From positions 682,001-746,000 of the forward strand of contig MSED01000014.1 of NCBI GenBank assembly GCA_002099365.1: 64,000 nt of DNA, in the 5' to 3' direction. The notes under the pieces were generated by a model. That model saw nothing but the letters and a program-made list of their open reading frames with translations. It was not told where the DNA came from and did not search any database. The position numbers and the translations under genes were made by a program. This stretch comes from Phialophora verrucosa. Its lineage: Eukaryota; Ascomycota; Eurotiomycetes; Chaetothyriales; Herpotrichiellaceae. Positions 24,421 to 35,117 of this stretch are shown here, in pieces (position 1 is the first letter of the stretch; every line of letters begins with the position of its first letter).

Positions 24421-26486
24421 TCAGTCGTGTACCATGCACAGGACATCATCCCCGGTGTGCCCGAGTTTGGCCAAATTTTCCGCCCATGCCGAAGCAATGT
24501 CGACCACAGCCCAAGACGGCTCTGGTAACAGACCGAGTGGGTCAGTCAGGAACAAACTCGGCCGCGAGCCCATTCTTGATGACTTCCAATACCTGACTAA
24601 TTAGGTCTTCCTGCTGGGATAAGCCAGAAGCCCTGCCACTTTCACGGCTGCGAGTGTCAAATTTGCGCACGAAAAGGATGATAGCATCGACAATTCTCGT
24701 CACGAACTGGGCACCTTCGTACCGGCTCTTCAGCGAATGGAGGACGCGCATCAAAAATCCGAGCTGCCGGACGACTGCTCTCTTGTCTTCAAAGATCTGA
24801 GGCTCACCGAGCTCGACCAGATGCAACGCCATTGGCAGGATGATCCAGGGCAATCTGTGATCGTGTCAGAGTCGGGACGGGGCCAGACCAGGTAGAAGTT
24901 GGGTGGAGATACTTGCAACATAATGGGTCAATCTTTTGGGTGGGCATATTGGAGCAAGGAGGCCGTGATCGAGGCTGTGGCGACCGCTGCACGCTTGATT
25001 TTGAGGAATGCGTGATCTTTGACGAGCCACGTTTGAGGATTCATGCCGCTGGACATGCTGAGAAAAGGCTCGTACAAGATGGATTGTCCAAACCTGGGAC
25101 GGGTCACTGGTCAGTGTTGTCTGCCTTCAAGAGGCAAGCGTGAGCTTTCTGCGCGGAGACGTACTGATGCATCAAGCCAAGGAGATGGAACATGATAATA
25201 CCGGTTCGGGGCACCACTGTGTTCTTGACATTGGGATTAAGTTGCGCAAAGTTGGCGCTCCAAATCCTCAACTCCTCGTCCAATCGCCGAACTTCCTCCA
25301 ACAGCTCAGTGGAGCGGTGCGAAGAAGGAAGATCCCAGGGCTTGTTGTAGTCCCGGTACTGCAATTTGACACATTCTGCCATGATACTGGTCAGGCTGCA
25401 CAGAACATGGAAGGCTCGCACAAAGTAGATCTTGGCTTCTCTCGAGATGAAGCGCGGATTTGAGACCTCTTCACCGAAATCCCCAACCTCCGGGAGACGG
25501 CCATCCAGTCGGTCTTCAACGAGGCTGGGTCGGCGGAGGCCGATGGAAATCAGCCGGTGGCGGATAATGCAACACCACCAGATGATCCTGCTTCGTGCCT
25601 CGGAGGATGGGCCGGAGATGCCTCCTGCTACCGCGTGGCGGGTCGCTTCATTAGCCCAGAAGCTGTTGACTTCTTTCGTCCCGTCATACGGGCTCCAGTA
25701 GCTAAGCAGTAGAGCAGTCTGCACCAGTGGCTCGGCGCCCAGCTCTTCCTGCTCGAGCAGATGGTACCGAGCCTGGGCAAATGTGAACAGTGCTTTCTGC
25801 AATTGTGTCACTGTTAGATACGGCTCATACTGCAACTCGTCCTTCTCGAGATGGGACGAGGCCGCAAAGAAAATCGAGTAGAGTAAGAGCTGCATGGACT
25901 GCGGCTGACTGTTCGGAATTTTGGGAGCCGACTCATACCATTTGAGGAACTTGGCTTCGTCGACGGCCGGGCAGATGGGATGCACCTGTCGAAAGTACAG
26001 CTCGATCAACCGCATCTGCAGTCCTGGCCCGAGTTTCGGCGGAATAGTCTAGAACCACGACATTAATCTCTGACCCAGGTAGCAGGGTATATGGGGCACC
26101 TGTTGGATCGTACGGTCGATTCACGGTCGTCGAGCTCGTCATGGACTTTGATTTCCTGCACTTTCTCTAGACATTCCAAGATCCGCTCGAGCCCGACTGT
26201 ATTTCGCAAGGTCAGCTGCACAATGTCGAGCTGAACGTGCCAACTCACTGGAATGGGTGAAGAGGTCATCAAAGATATCGGTCCATGGCTCACCAGGCTT
26301 CGCACCACTTTGTTCGGCCGGAGGTCGCGGAGAGAGCAGAGCGTCCTCACGTTCCATGCAGAGGTCCTCTAACGGCGGATAGGGGGGATAGAGATGAAGG
26401 GTGCCGAATTCTGATACATAGGACTGTTCTCGGCCAACACGAGATCTTGGGGGCAGACTGTCTGCGAGCCCATTTGACCTACGCAA
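24421..26486 (-). pseudogene. Fungal transcription-factor (MHR) gene, probably inactive (TF1)
   Basis: Encodes the fungal-specific transcription factor middle homology region. Typical blocks are IELYFRQVHPICPAVDE, LLLYSIFFAASSHL, IIWWCCIIRHRLISIGLRRP and a C-terminal all-helical part. No Zn2Cys6 motif was found upstream, and the start could not be fixed because no in-frame ATG opens the first block. Introns fit at REST|TIPPK and MHQ|FGQS, and one near 24855-24916 uses a GC donor (GCAAGT). Two defects are present: an in-frame TGA at 24928-24930, and an apparent extra T near 24549-24558. Past that base, homology resumes as FLTDPLGLLPEPSWAVVDIA and runs to a stop at 24421. It is probably a dead regulator, although a truncated product is possible. 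Confidence 0.7.
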
Positions 26487-27167
26487 GGAAAGGGTAAGTT
26501 TTCCATACCCTGACCTCCAGTCTTTGTTTGTACTTTAAAGCGATGGACTTTCAGCAGGCCGCCGAGTAATTATATCGCCTGTTCACCGCGGACTACTGGT
26601 GAACGTCGAGAGGTCCGAGACTATGGAGTGGATAGAGAAGCGAGACTGCGTGAGATAAGGTTGGCCTGCGGTGGAATTCTGGCGGAGGTCAATAAGCGCA
26701 CGCGCTGCCATGTTGTACACTACATATCCAGCAGCCATGGCATTATTATTTCGGATGACTATGAAGACGTTGGCGCTGGACAAAGCCCTTGTGTAAAGCG
26801 ACGTCCTGAAGGCGGGCCTCTTCCCAGCTCTTTCCACTGCAGCTCTCGAGAGCAAGGATTTCGCCCTTCTCTACCCGTTCGCTCTTGGCATTTCCGTCAA
26901 TAGGGAAATGTGCAGCCTAGAAATAAAGTGCCAGGCTAACAACAGATGGAGATGGAGCACGAGAGCAATTTCACGAGCTAGTTGTTCACCCACACAGAAA
27001 AAAGCTGACGAAAGCTAGAACCTTTCGCCCCGCAATGATTGCCACGAAAAGTGTGGCAACCAACTCACTTCAATTCGGAGCCTTAATAGGTCATGGGTGA
27101 CGGGCGGAGTAACTGGTTGGGGCACAATTCAGCGGAGGTCGGCCTCGTTGACCTGGACGACACTGGG
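26487..27167. other. Intergenic region between two regulator genes
   Basis: About 680 bp. Open frames on both strands lack motifs. It was searched for a Cys-rich zinc-cluster exon for TF1 and none was found. Confidence 0.4.
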
Positions 27168-29413
27168 TTATGCTTGCAGCGAGAAGTGGTCCACGACGGC
27201 ACTCATGCTTGCCGCCAGCTGCTGGTACGGCGCCATTTTCTGAAGTGCCTCTGCAAGCTGATGAGTGTACGGCGATGCTGGGATCGGGCACAAGAGACCG
27301 CCTTCGCTAGCGGTGTTCGTCAAGAGCACTGGCAGGGCGAGAGTTGCTAAGTGCGGGACGAAGACACTCAGGTGTTCGGCACCAAATTTTGTACAACACG
27401 AATGCAAGACTTCGACCAGCATCTGCGCGTGTTTGAGGCAGATTTTCCGGGACCATGATTGGAAAGGTGAGTCTGTCCTGCTCGTGCAGCTCTTCTCTTG
27501 GTCTTCAGAGGTGGCAAGTGTCCGGATCTGGATGCGTGGGTAGTGGATCCGGAGAATGGTATGGTGAAAGAACAGACTGTTCTCAAAACATGGTCAGTCA
27601 GACAATAGCGGCGAGCATGCCAGCCTCCGGTGATGGGAGTGGACACAGGAAACCTTACTGTAAGAATGTACACAGCATGGACGGGTTGGGATTAGTGGCC
27701 GGGTCCCATCTCAGTTGAACAGGCAGTCTTGTCTCCCAGAGCTGAAGTTCTTCGTGCAAGGCCGCCGCGGCAAGTAGCTTTGGAATATCCTCAGCATATC
27801 CACTGTTCGGAGTCGCATAGCTCTCGTGCCGAGGCACTTTTATACCTAGCCCCATCAGGCTCAAAAGGGCATCCCATGACTGTGTCTCGCTTGGTCCGGC
27901 AGGCGGCGTCCCGGCAGGAGGGGACGAACCCGGTACCTCCAAGGACGTTGGCATCAGCACCGCAAAAGCCAGATCAGACTGGCCGGTGACGGTCGGGTGC
28001 CCTGATAACACTGCCCACATCCTGTCGTAGAAGACGCAGGCTCGGAGAAGCGAGCAGCGAGATTCAATCTCCCATTGAGGTAGGCTTGAAGTGGAATGGT
28101 CCATGGTCAAGCCTATCTCAAATGCGAAGCGACATGCGAGGCCTGCACTCCAGTCAGCCCAGCGAAATCACTCACCTCATGATCATAGTGCCGAATGCCG
28201 CAACTCTCGGATCAGACATACCGGTATACATCCAGCCCGTTCTGTTTCTGCCCAGAGCGCACTCGAGATCACTCAGGATCAGGAGCGATTGGACCGTGGT
28301 CAGGCTGTGTGGTTTCTCTAATTCCGTTTCAACCATGTAGCGGACATTCTCATGGAAAGTGCTTTCTCTACGCCCTCTGGTTAGAGCTTGAATGTCCGAT
28401 CGGGACTTGTCAGCGAAGCGGAAGCCCATTGCTAGGCAACACATATGCAGAAAGAGGGAATAATGAAGCTTGTCGTCATCCTCGATCCTGTGTTGTTGGA
28501 ACGCTTTCTGGTTGACAATCTTGAGGTGCGCATTGTAAGAGGACCAAAAACACGTCATCAAATAACCATAAGTCCCCTGCTCAAGGTCTTTGATAATGTG
28601 TTGCAGTCGTCGTTGCATATGCAACGCCCCCGAAGGGGCACCTTGGTCCTGCATGAGATTATCACCATATTGCAGCAGTCTCTCCGCAGGGCCACGGTAC
28701 GACAGTTGTCCCGTGGTGCTGTCATACTGTAGCCGAGTCGTTTCAGAAAGCAGCGACTGGAGAGAGGGCGTGCTGCTGTGTAATTCATCTCGACCGGAGA
28801 AGCCTGCATCAAACACTGAACGAGTGTCGCCCGACGTGACATTAGTACTCGGCGTGAGATTCTGGGGTTCATTGTCACTCGGGCAGGACGGTGCAGACAC
28901 TGGATGGATGCTGGTCTCGTCCGGTGCACGTGACGCCTGGAGACCAAAGAATTCTCCGAGCTGGTTCTGCTGGATGCCTTCGTCTTGAGATGCTGGCTAT
29001 ATCGGTTGCTGAGAAGGGCAGGGGTCCGTGTGGGGAGGAAAGTCGCCTTCGACTTCTTTTAAGCGACCTTCGAGAAGCTCAATGTGCTCAAGTAGTGACT
29101 TCATGAAAACTCGAGACCGAGGCCTGCAGAGTCTCAGATATTGCCCAAGGTCCGGGGACAGCTAAAGGGCTCCGAGGGTTTACCTCCTTCGCTCATCATC
29201 GCTGAGAAAGATGCACTGCGAGCCGCTGTTCTTACAATGATCGCAAACATTCTCGCCAGGCTTGATGACACACTGTTGCCGTTAGTCCGGGGCAATGCTG
29301 AATTAACACCGCCAACTTACCTTCTTTCTCTTCTGTCGGCAACCTGTGCAAGCAGCCGACGCCCGACTGCGCCGAGGCGCGAGTCCTGATGACGAATCCT
29401 TCGCCGGCATCAT
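27168..29413 (-). CDS. Zn(II)2Cys6 transcription factor (TF2) with one in-frame TAG
   Basis: Fungal binuclear-zinc-cluster regulator, nuclear. Exons 29321-29413, 29184-29272, 28222-29123, 27659-28142 and 27168-27576 give 659 codons. The DNA-binding domain is split by an intron directly before its third Cys. Its six cysteines are spaced CX2CX6CX8CX2CX6C (CTGCRQKRKK, then CVIKPGENVCDHC). A coiled linker (FMKSLLEHIELLEGRLKEVE) follows, then the MHR (MCCLAMGFRFADK, LLILSDLECALGRN, CRFAFEIGLTMDH). One TAG at 28997-28999 interrupts the linker between QQPI and PASQ. Every other junction is in frame. Either the gene is recently disabled, or the codon is bypassed by editing, readthrough or a 58-nt intron with a poor GTCGAA donor. 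It is a paralogue of TF4. Confidence 0.78.
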
Positions 29414-30039
29414 TAGAGCTCAGGTTTCTGGAGCACAGCGCCCAACTACCCCGGACAGATAAGAGGCTATATCGTACCTGCCTGCTCGGGACGCGTCTGT
29501 GTCCGCGGCGAGTCCAGTGTCAGACCTACATGGGGCTGGCGAGCGGCGGGGAGAGACGGAGACATGGGCGGAAAATACAAACCGATCGGAGAATGTTACC
29601 CGACCGCGGATCCTGGTGGCACGTGATGAGTGTGACTGGGAAGGTTACCCGGGGTCCTGTCAAGACGCTGCCCAGGTGTTTGGGCCCGCTGGTAATATTA
29701 CAGTAGGATAGTCCTTCGTAACCATAGTCAGGCGTCGCCTCCGACCCCTGTGAATCCATCATGTCCTCCGAATTGAGTCAGATACATCCAATCGCGCTGC
29801 TTCAATGTGAAAACCTCAGTCCGAGATTACCGTTCCGCTACTAAGTATCTTAATAAGAGCCTCGATCTGCGAGCCGGGAGGCGCCTGACCTCGCTGCCGG
29901 CCGCCTGCCACGTATGAAAGCCTTGTACTTCCTCTCTAATCTTGGGCGCCGATGATACTGAACATTCAGCCCACAGGCTTGCGTCGAAATGTGCCCCCCG
30001 AGACCTTAAGGACCGACAATTACCGTGAGCTCGCATAGC
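29414..30039. promoter_or_regulatory. Divergent promoter, TF2 / PEX11-like
   Basis: About 625 bp between the start of TF2 and the PEX11-like gene on the other strand. No specific site recognised. Confidence 0.35.
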
Positions 30040-31007
30040 ATGAGCAGTGCACCACCGCCGTCGCACGGTCCAGCAACCCCGCAGACGGACTGTTTTGGGC
30101 TCGATGGCAACAACAGCCGCAGCCCGACAGATCAGGGAGCAGCGTGTCGGCCGAGCAGAACAGCACGCGCGCAGACGAAGATGATTTCCTCCTTCATTTC
30201 AGCAAGTAAGTGCATTGGCCGTGGTCGACGACTGGCCTGCTGATACTCGGTAGACTGCTCAAAACTACCACTGGCCTCAGTGCCGTTTTGGCCGCTCTGA
30301 CTTTCAGCATCAACCTCGCAACGTACCTAAAAGCGCGGCCATTCCTCCACCTCAGTCTGCTGGCCGGCATGCTCTGCCCCGGCAAACCCTCAGGCGAAGG
30401 GGTCTCTCCTCGGCTCATCACCACTGCGGCTCCTGGAGCTCCTTCCAGTTCTTCGCTCTCGGCCATGGGCAGTCTTCTCTCAGATCTGCGCAGGACCCTG
30501 AGGTTGGCTGGCTTGGTTCCGCTGTACCTAAGGCTCCGGTCTATGTTGTCAAGCAATGCGTCTCACTGGGACGACCGTATGCTTCGTCGCATCGCGATCG
30601 TCCAATGCAGTGCGTGCATTGTCTTCCAGGCAATGGAGAACATCTACCACCTACACCTCAAGGGAATTCTTCATCCCTCTATCATCAACCGCAATGGAGG
30701 CGTTCCTAGATGGATAGCCTGGAGCTGTCGTGCGTGGACTGTGGCGATTGCGAGCGATTTCCTACGCTTGTGGCGTGAAGCACAGCTTGCGAGGGCCAAG
30801 AGCACGGGCAAGGCTGTCGAGGACCCGCAGAGTCTCCGGAGAAAGTGCTGGAGAGAGCTGGTGGTCTCTGTTTTGTGGCTACCGGTGGCCATCCACAGCA
30901 GTTTTTATCCCGACGGGGTTGCCTGGATGAACCCCGGTACCGTTGCCTTGGTTAGTCTTCTGGCTACATCGAACAACTTCAAAACCCAGTGGGAGGCTGC
31001 AGCGTGA
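30040..31007 (+). CDS. PEX11-like peroxisomal membrane protein, exon 1 uncertain
   Basis: Resembles fungal PEX11-family proteins, which shape and multiply peroxisomes. The main exon (30254-31007) holds the family pattern: LLKTTTGLSAVLAALTFS near the start, then LRRTLRLAGLVPLYLRLRSM, RWIAWSCRAWTVAI and the C-terminal membrane stretch ELVVSVLWLPVAIHSSF. The upstream exon ends at 30205 and reads DEDDFLLHFSK into the main exon in perfect frame. That frame is closed by a TAG just before the likely ATG at 30040, whose own frame (MSSAPPPSHGPATPQTD) is shifted by one base. So there is either a frameshift in exon 1 or an unseen upstream exon. The neighbouring acyl-CoA ligase is on the same strand, which suggests a peroxisomal step. 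Confidence 0.6.
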
Positions 31008-31182
31008 GCAAGTACCAAACAGCGTCTACGAGAGGAAGTCGATCACCACGTCAATGCAGTCTCTAAGATCTTTGTCCTTGTCGCTGGGTCTAGGTGGAAG
31101 ACACAAAGACCCGAAAGGTATCCTCTCGGCCTTGAAGTGAGTTGCTCCCGGGACTATTGTAAAACCATCTGGCTGAAGATCC

Positions 31183-32571
31183 ATGCCACCCGTACATTTC
31201 GCGTTCCATAGATGCAATAGTCTTGAAGGCTCTCTAAAGGTTGTCCGCGCTGCCGTGGTCCTGGTGCACCCTTCACTCCTCGACAAAGGCCTTTCAGCCG
31301 CCAAACAAGCCGGGATCCCTGCCAACCGCGTGTTCCAGTTTGCGGCCACGGAGTGTGCTGTGCAGCATGGCGTTCAGGACTGGAGAGCCATCCTTACACT
31401 GGCATCACCGCGCGAAGCGCAGTCCTGGCAGTGGGATCCGCTTACCGACGACAGTTCAACGAGAACCATCGCCGCCATAAACTTCTCCAGCGGGACTACG
31501 GGCCTTACTAAGGCTGTCTGCATAACCCACTACAACCTTGTTTCCAATGCCCTGCAAAATATCGTCAACAAGGTCTGCAACACTGGCCATTCTGAAGCGA
31601 ACCTGGGTTCAGAGAACTGGCTCGCTACGCTACCACTCTACCACGCCTATTCTCAGCTCTGGACCATCACGCTCGCTAGTCGGTTACTGGCATCGGTCTA
31701 TGTCATGTCTAAATTTGTCTTCGAGGACTACCTTGAATATATCGAGAAATACCAAATTACGATGCTCCAAGTTGTGCCCCCAATTCTCGTTATGCTAAAC
31801 AAGCGGCCAGAGACCGCTAAGTACAATTTCACTAGCCTCCGCAGTATTCTCTGCGGTGCTGCACCACTCTCGCCCGAATTGCAGAACGAAGTGAGCAAGC
31901 GACTCGGTGCCGTGGTCGTGCAGGGATGGGGAATGACGGAAACAACGTGTGCGGGTATTATAATTCCCGGCATAATGAAAGACGAGAGCGGAAGCGTAGG
32001 ATATCTTCTTCCAAACACGGAGGCGATTCTTATTGATGACGCGGGGAACGAGGTCACGACTGACGGACAGCCCGGCGAGCTCCTCCTCCGGGGGCCGCAG
32101 ATAATGCTGAAGTACTGGGAAAATGAAGAAGCCACCAAAGATGCCCTGACATCTGACGGTTGGCTAAGAACTGGGGATATTACGGTCGTCAAGGGCGGCA
32201 AGTTCTGGATCGTGGATCGGAAGAAGGAGCTCATTAAGGTCAATGGTTTGCAAGTGGCTCCCGCCGAGCTGGAAGCTGTGCTCCTGGAGAATACTGATGT
32301 CATGGACGCCGCGGTGACAAGGATACTACTACAGAACAATGAGTTACCGAGGGCTTATGTCGTCCGCCGCGAGGACTCCCTCATCAGGGAACAGGACATA
32401 CAAGATTTCGTGGCAGCTAAGGTGGCCAAGCACAAGCGACTGGCTGGAGGCATCCTCTTTGTCCCAGAGATTCCCAAGCTCGCCAGTGGCAAGATCATCC
32501 GAAAGCAGCTTCGGGAGTGGTCCAAGAGGGACGCCAAAAAGATTGAGGGCAACCTCGGTAAGAAGCTGTAA
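31183..32571 (+). CDS. Acyl-CoA/4-coumarate-CoA ligase-like, N-terminally truncated
   Basis: Member of the ANL superfamily of AMP-forming ligases, which activate carboxylic acids as CoA thioesters. It has the P-loop SSGTTGLTK, the substrate-pocket block LPLYHAYSQL, QGWGMTET, the hinge region DRKKELIKVNGLQVAPAE and the C-terminal catalytic Lys in SGKIIRK. The open frame starts at MPPVHFAFHR and lacks roughly the first 100 residues normal for this family. No missing N-terminal exon was found in the 175 bp back to the PEX11-like gene. The P-loop has Thr where Pro is usual. The last three residues are KKL, a weak relative of the SKL-type peroxisomal signal. Function is doubtful: it may be a truncated gene that still looks conserved downstream. 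Confidence 0.75.
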   Translation: MPPVHFAFHRCNSLEGSLKVVRAAVVLVHPSLLDKGLSAAKQAGIPANRVFQFAATECAVQHGVQDWRAILTLASPREAQSWQWDPLTDDSSTRTIAAINFSSGTTGLTKAVCITHYNLVSNALQNIVNKVCNTGHSEANLGSENWLATLPLYHAYSQLWTITLASRLLASVYVMSKFVFEDYLEYIEKYQITMLQVVPPILVMLNKRPETAKYNFTSLRSILCGAAPLSPELQNEVSKRLGAVVVQGWGMTETTCAGIIIPGIMKDESGSVGYLLPNTEAILIDDAGNEVTTDGQPGELLLRGPQIMLKYWENEEATKDALTSDGWLRTGDITVVKGGKFWIVDRKKELIKVNGLQVAPAELEAVLLENTDVMDAAVTRILLQNNELPRAYVVRREDSLIREQDIQDFVAAKVAKHKRLAGGILFVPEIPKLASGKIIRKQLREWSKRDAKKIEGNLGKKL

Positions 32572-33190
32572 CGAAGGTCTGCGTATTTGCTTCATGTGGT
32601 CTCGCAATCAGTGGCGCGGAACTCGCTACCCGGCGTAGGCCATGCGAGCGTGGAGGAACAGTAGAATAGAACTCCCGCACACTGACCGGAACATCTTCCT
32701 GGCAAGTTCTCCAGAGCACGTTTTTTTACACTAGTGTCTACAACAACGTTTGGCCAAAAACCTTGCTCCCAAAATTCTTGCCCTGCTTGCTAGAGCTGGA
32801 GTGTCCTCAAAATACATCCTCACGATCACGGCATTTCCCTCCGGTGAAACGTCCAACAGCACCGTCGTTGTTCTGACACAGTCTTAACTGGCGACTGCTG
32901 TGCGCGGATCACAGGACGCCGATGCTGCTTCTTTCACGTCTCCTATCTCTCCTCAATCGCTTCCGGTGGAATATCACTGACTGCCGTATGCTTTGCAAAA
33001 GATACCGTCTCCAAGATCAACGGAATTGTGTACGCCGGCCTTGAGAAAGGGCTAGGACCGATGCTCACATGGATACAGGAGAGGGACATATCATCAAGAA
33101 CAATGAAAGGAGTAATTGAAGTCTCTATCTTGTAAAGACGTCACTACTCTGTTTTCCAAAGAGGCGTCAACACATCAAGTGCACTGTTAG
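32572..33190. other. Convergent 3' region, ligase / ADH 1
   Basis: About 620 bp between convergent genes. No gene or repeat recognised. Confidence 0.45.
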
Positions 33191-34446
33191 CTATTCAAAA
33201 AGCACTGCCATTCGTCCGCTGGATTTCTCTGCCCTCATCTTCGCAACCATTTCCGGTAACTCTTCGAGTTTGTGGAAACTCACGACATTTGGTTGAATGC
33301 TGTGTTTCGCTGTGAAAGCGATGGCGCGTGGCATGCGCTGAGGAGTGCTGGTACAATCACCCTTGATGCGGTACCGGCCGGTAATGATCTCAGTCAAGTT
33401 GATAGGGAAAGGCGCTGGAGGAAGTCCCACAGCCATCATGAGGCCACCAATTCGGAGTGTATTCTTCGCAGTTTCATATGCAGCCAAGACTGCTCCGTAG
33501 ACAGCTGCAGCGTGCACGCCACCCCCAGTCATCTTGCGAAGATCGTCGAGGTAAGTTGGATGGGTGCGGGTGTTGAACGTTACATCGGCACCTATCTTCT
33601 TCGTCTCAGACAAGGCGTCATCATTGATATCCAGCCCAATGACTTTGATGCCCATTGCCTTTGCGTACTGTACCGCAGCCTGACCGAGCCCGCCGCACCC
33701 GACGACCGCAAGCCACTGCCCGGGCTGCAGCTCACAAGACTCGACGGTATGGAATCCTATACTATAAATCAGTTCAGGGCCATATGTGCTGAAAAATGGA
33801 AATACTTGCCAGCAATGCCACCGCAAAAAAGCGGAGAGGCAGTCTCAAGCCTGATTGTCTCCGGGAGAATGACTGCGTTGCGGTAGTCCACGACTGCGTA
33901 CTCAGCAAAGAAGCCATCGAGCCCGTCCGTCATGCCTTGAAGCTGCGCCTGGCCGTTGGTGCAGTAAAGATTGTAGACCTGACATGCTTCACACTCAACT
34001 GTCTACAGGTCAGCGCATGGTTCTGGTCAGGTCCACGCATCCAGGATCCTGACAATGGGACTGTTGTCCAACAGCCAAGAAACACTGCTGCACTTACAGC
34101 AGCATCCCCGGATGTATAAAAATCCCACGCGGTCGCCAGTTTTGAATCCCTTTACTCCAGGTCCTAGTTTTTCAACCCGACCCGCGCCCTCGTGGCCCAA
34201 TGTGAGAGGCTTGACGCTGGTCGACGTCGGCGTCAAGCCGTCAATGACCATAATGTCAGAGTGGCATAGCGAAGCAGACCTGATTTTCACCAGCAGTTCG
34301 TTCTCTCCCGGCTCAGGGATCGGAACCCAATTGACCTGGATCTTTCCTGTATTCTAGAAGCGCACTTGTCAGCGTTTTGTGATCATTAGCGCGGGCCCAA
34401 GAGTCCTCACTCGCTGGAATTGCGCGGCACGCATGGTCGCCATCAT
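33191..34446 (-). CDS. Zinc-dependent alcohol dehydrogenase (ADH 1)
   Basis: Medium-chain NAD(P)-dependent alcohol dehydrogenase. Four exons (34411-34446, 34098-34353, 33810-33998, 33191-33756) give 348 residues. Catalytic zinc ligands are seen in SLCHSD and LGHEGAG. The structural-zinc lobe is GCCFECEACQVYNLYC, with its Cys residues encoded across an intron. The Rossmann motif is VVGCGGLGQAA. The third intron uses a GC donor (GGCAAGT). It is divergently transcribed from esterase 2, and the shared 671-bp promoter contains TGTTTTCCGCC. In a BVMO/esterase route the alcohol freed by hydrolysis would be oxidised by such an enzyme; this role is inferred from position. Confidence 0.92.
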
Positions 34447-35117
34447 GTACACCGTGGCTACGGCCTTATGATGCACTTCGTAATTGCTCCGAACCGTCAA
34501 TACAATGGTTTCAGTTGAAGACAGTCTCAGTAGGGGATGCAGTATCTCTCATCTATTGCTGTTGGAAAGAGCACCTTCCCGGACCATATTAGAACGCAGA
34601 GCGATGACCGTGGGCTCCCTAGTCAACTCAGTTATATTGCGTTTGACTCCCCGTTTTGATGCATTTCTTACTTATAGGTTTTTGTGAAGAAGAAGACCCA
34701 TTGTTCTCTCTTCTTTTCCTTGAAGTGGAGAGTTCTTGTCCACTTCTCTTTCTGCGATGAAGGAATGGTTCATTTCCCAGACGAACAAATGTTTTCCGCC
34801 TCATTTCTACCCGGTTCCGCGGAGTCTGGAGAATGCTACTACTCTAGCATTATAAACAATCCAGCCGCCGCTGATAGATAGCTGGCGGAAGCCAACCATA
34901 ATGCTCTCTGAGAAGGCGAATAGTCGGGCTCGGTTTGCAATATCCGACCCTTTCCGCTCACGATTACCGGACCGGGCCTCTGTACCCCACATTAAGCAGA
35001 GCTTCAGTCAGTTCAAAATACATCAGTAATGTTCGTAAGCTCTTATCCCTTGATAAGAAGCAGACACAGGAAAAGAAGGGGGTTCTTGGAGGGCCTTCGA
35101 GATCGAGATCGAGGTTA
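34447..35117. promoter_or_regulatory. Divergent promoter, ADH 1 / esterase 2
   Basis: 671 bp shared by two divergent genes. TGTTTTCCGCC lies at 34790-34800, nearly midway. A TATAAA follows at about 34850 on the esterase side. The palindrome CCGCGG occurs near 34816. These are candidate binding sites only. Confidence 0.5.

Noticed and set aside
27168..29413. Removing the TF2 TAG by a short intron
   Set aside because: The only in-phase option starts GTCGAA, a poor donor, and would delete linker sequence that aligns with TF4. Kept as an alternative, not the model.
31026..31349. Minus-strand frame opposite the start of the acyl-CoA ligase
   Set aside because: No motif, and it overlaps the conserved ligase frame.
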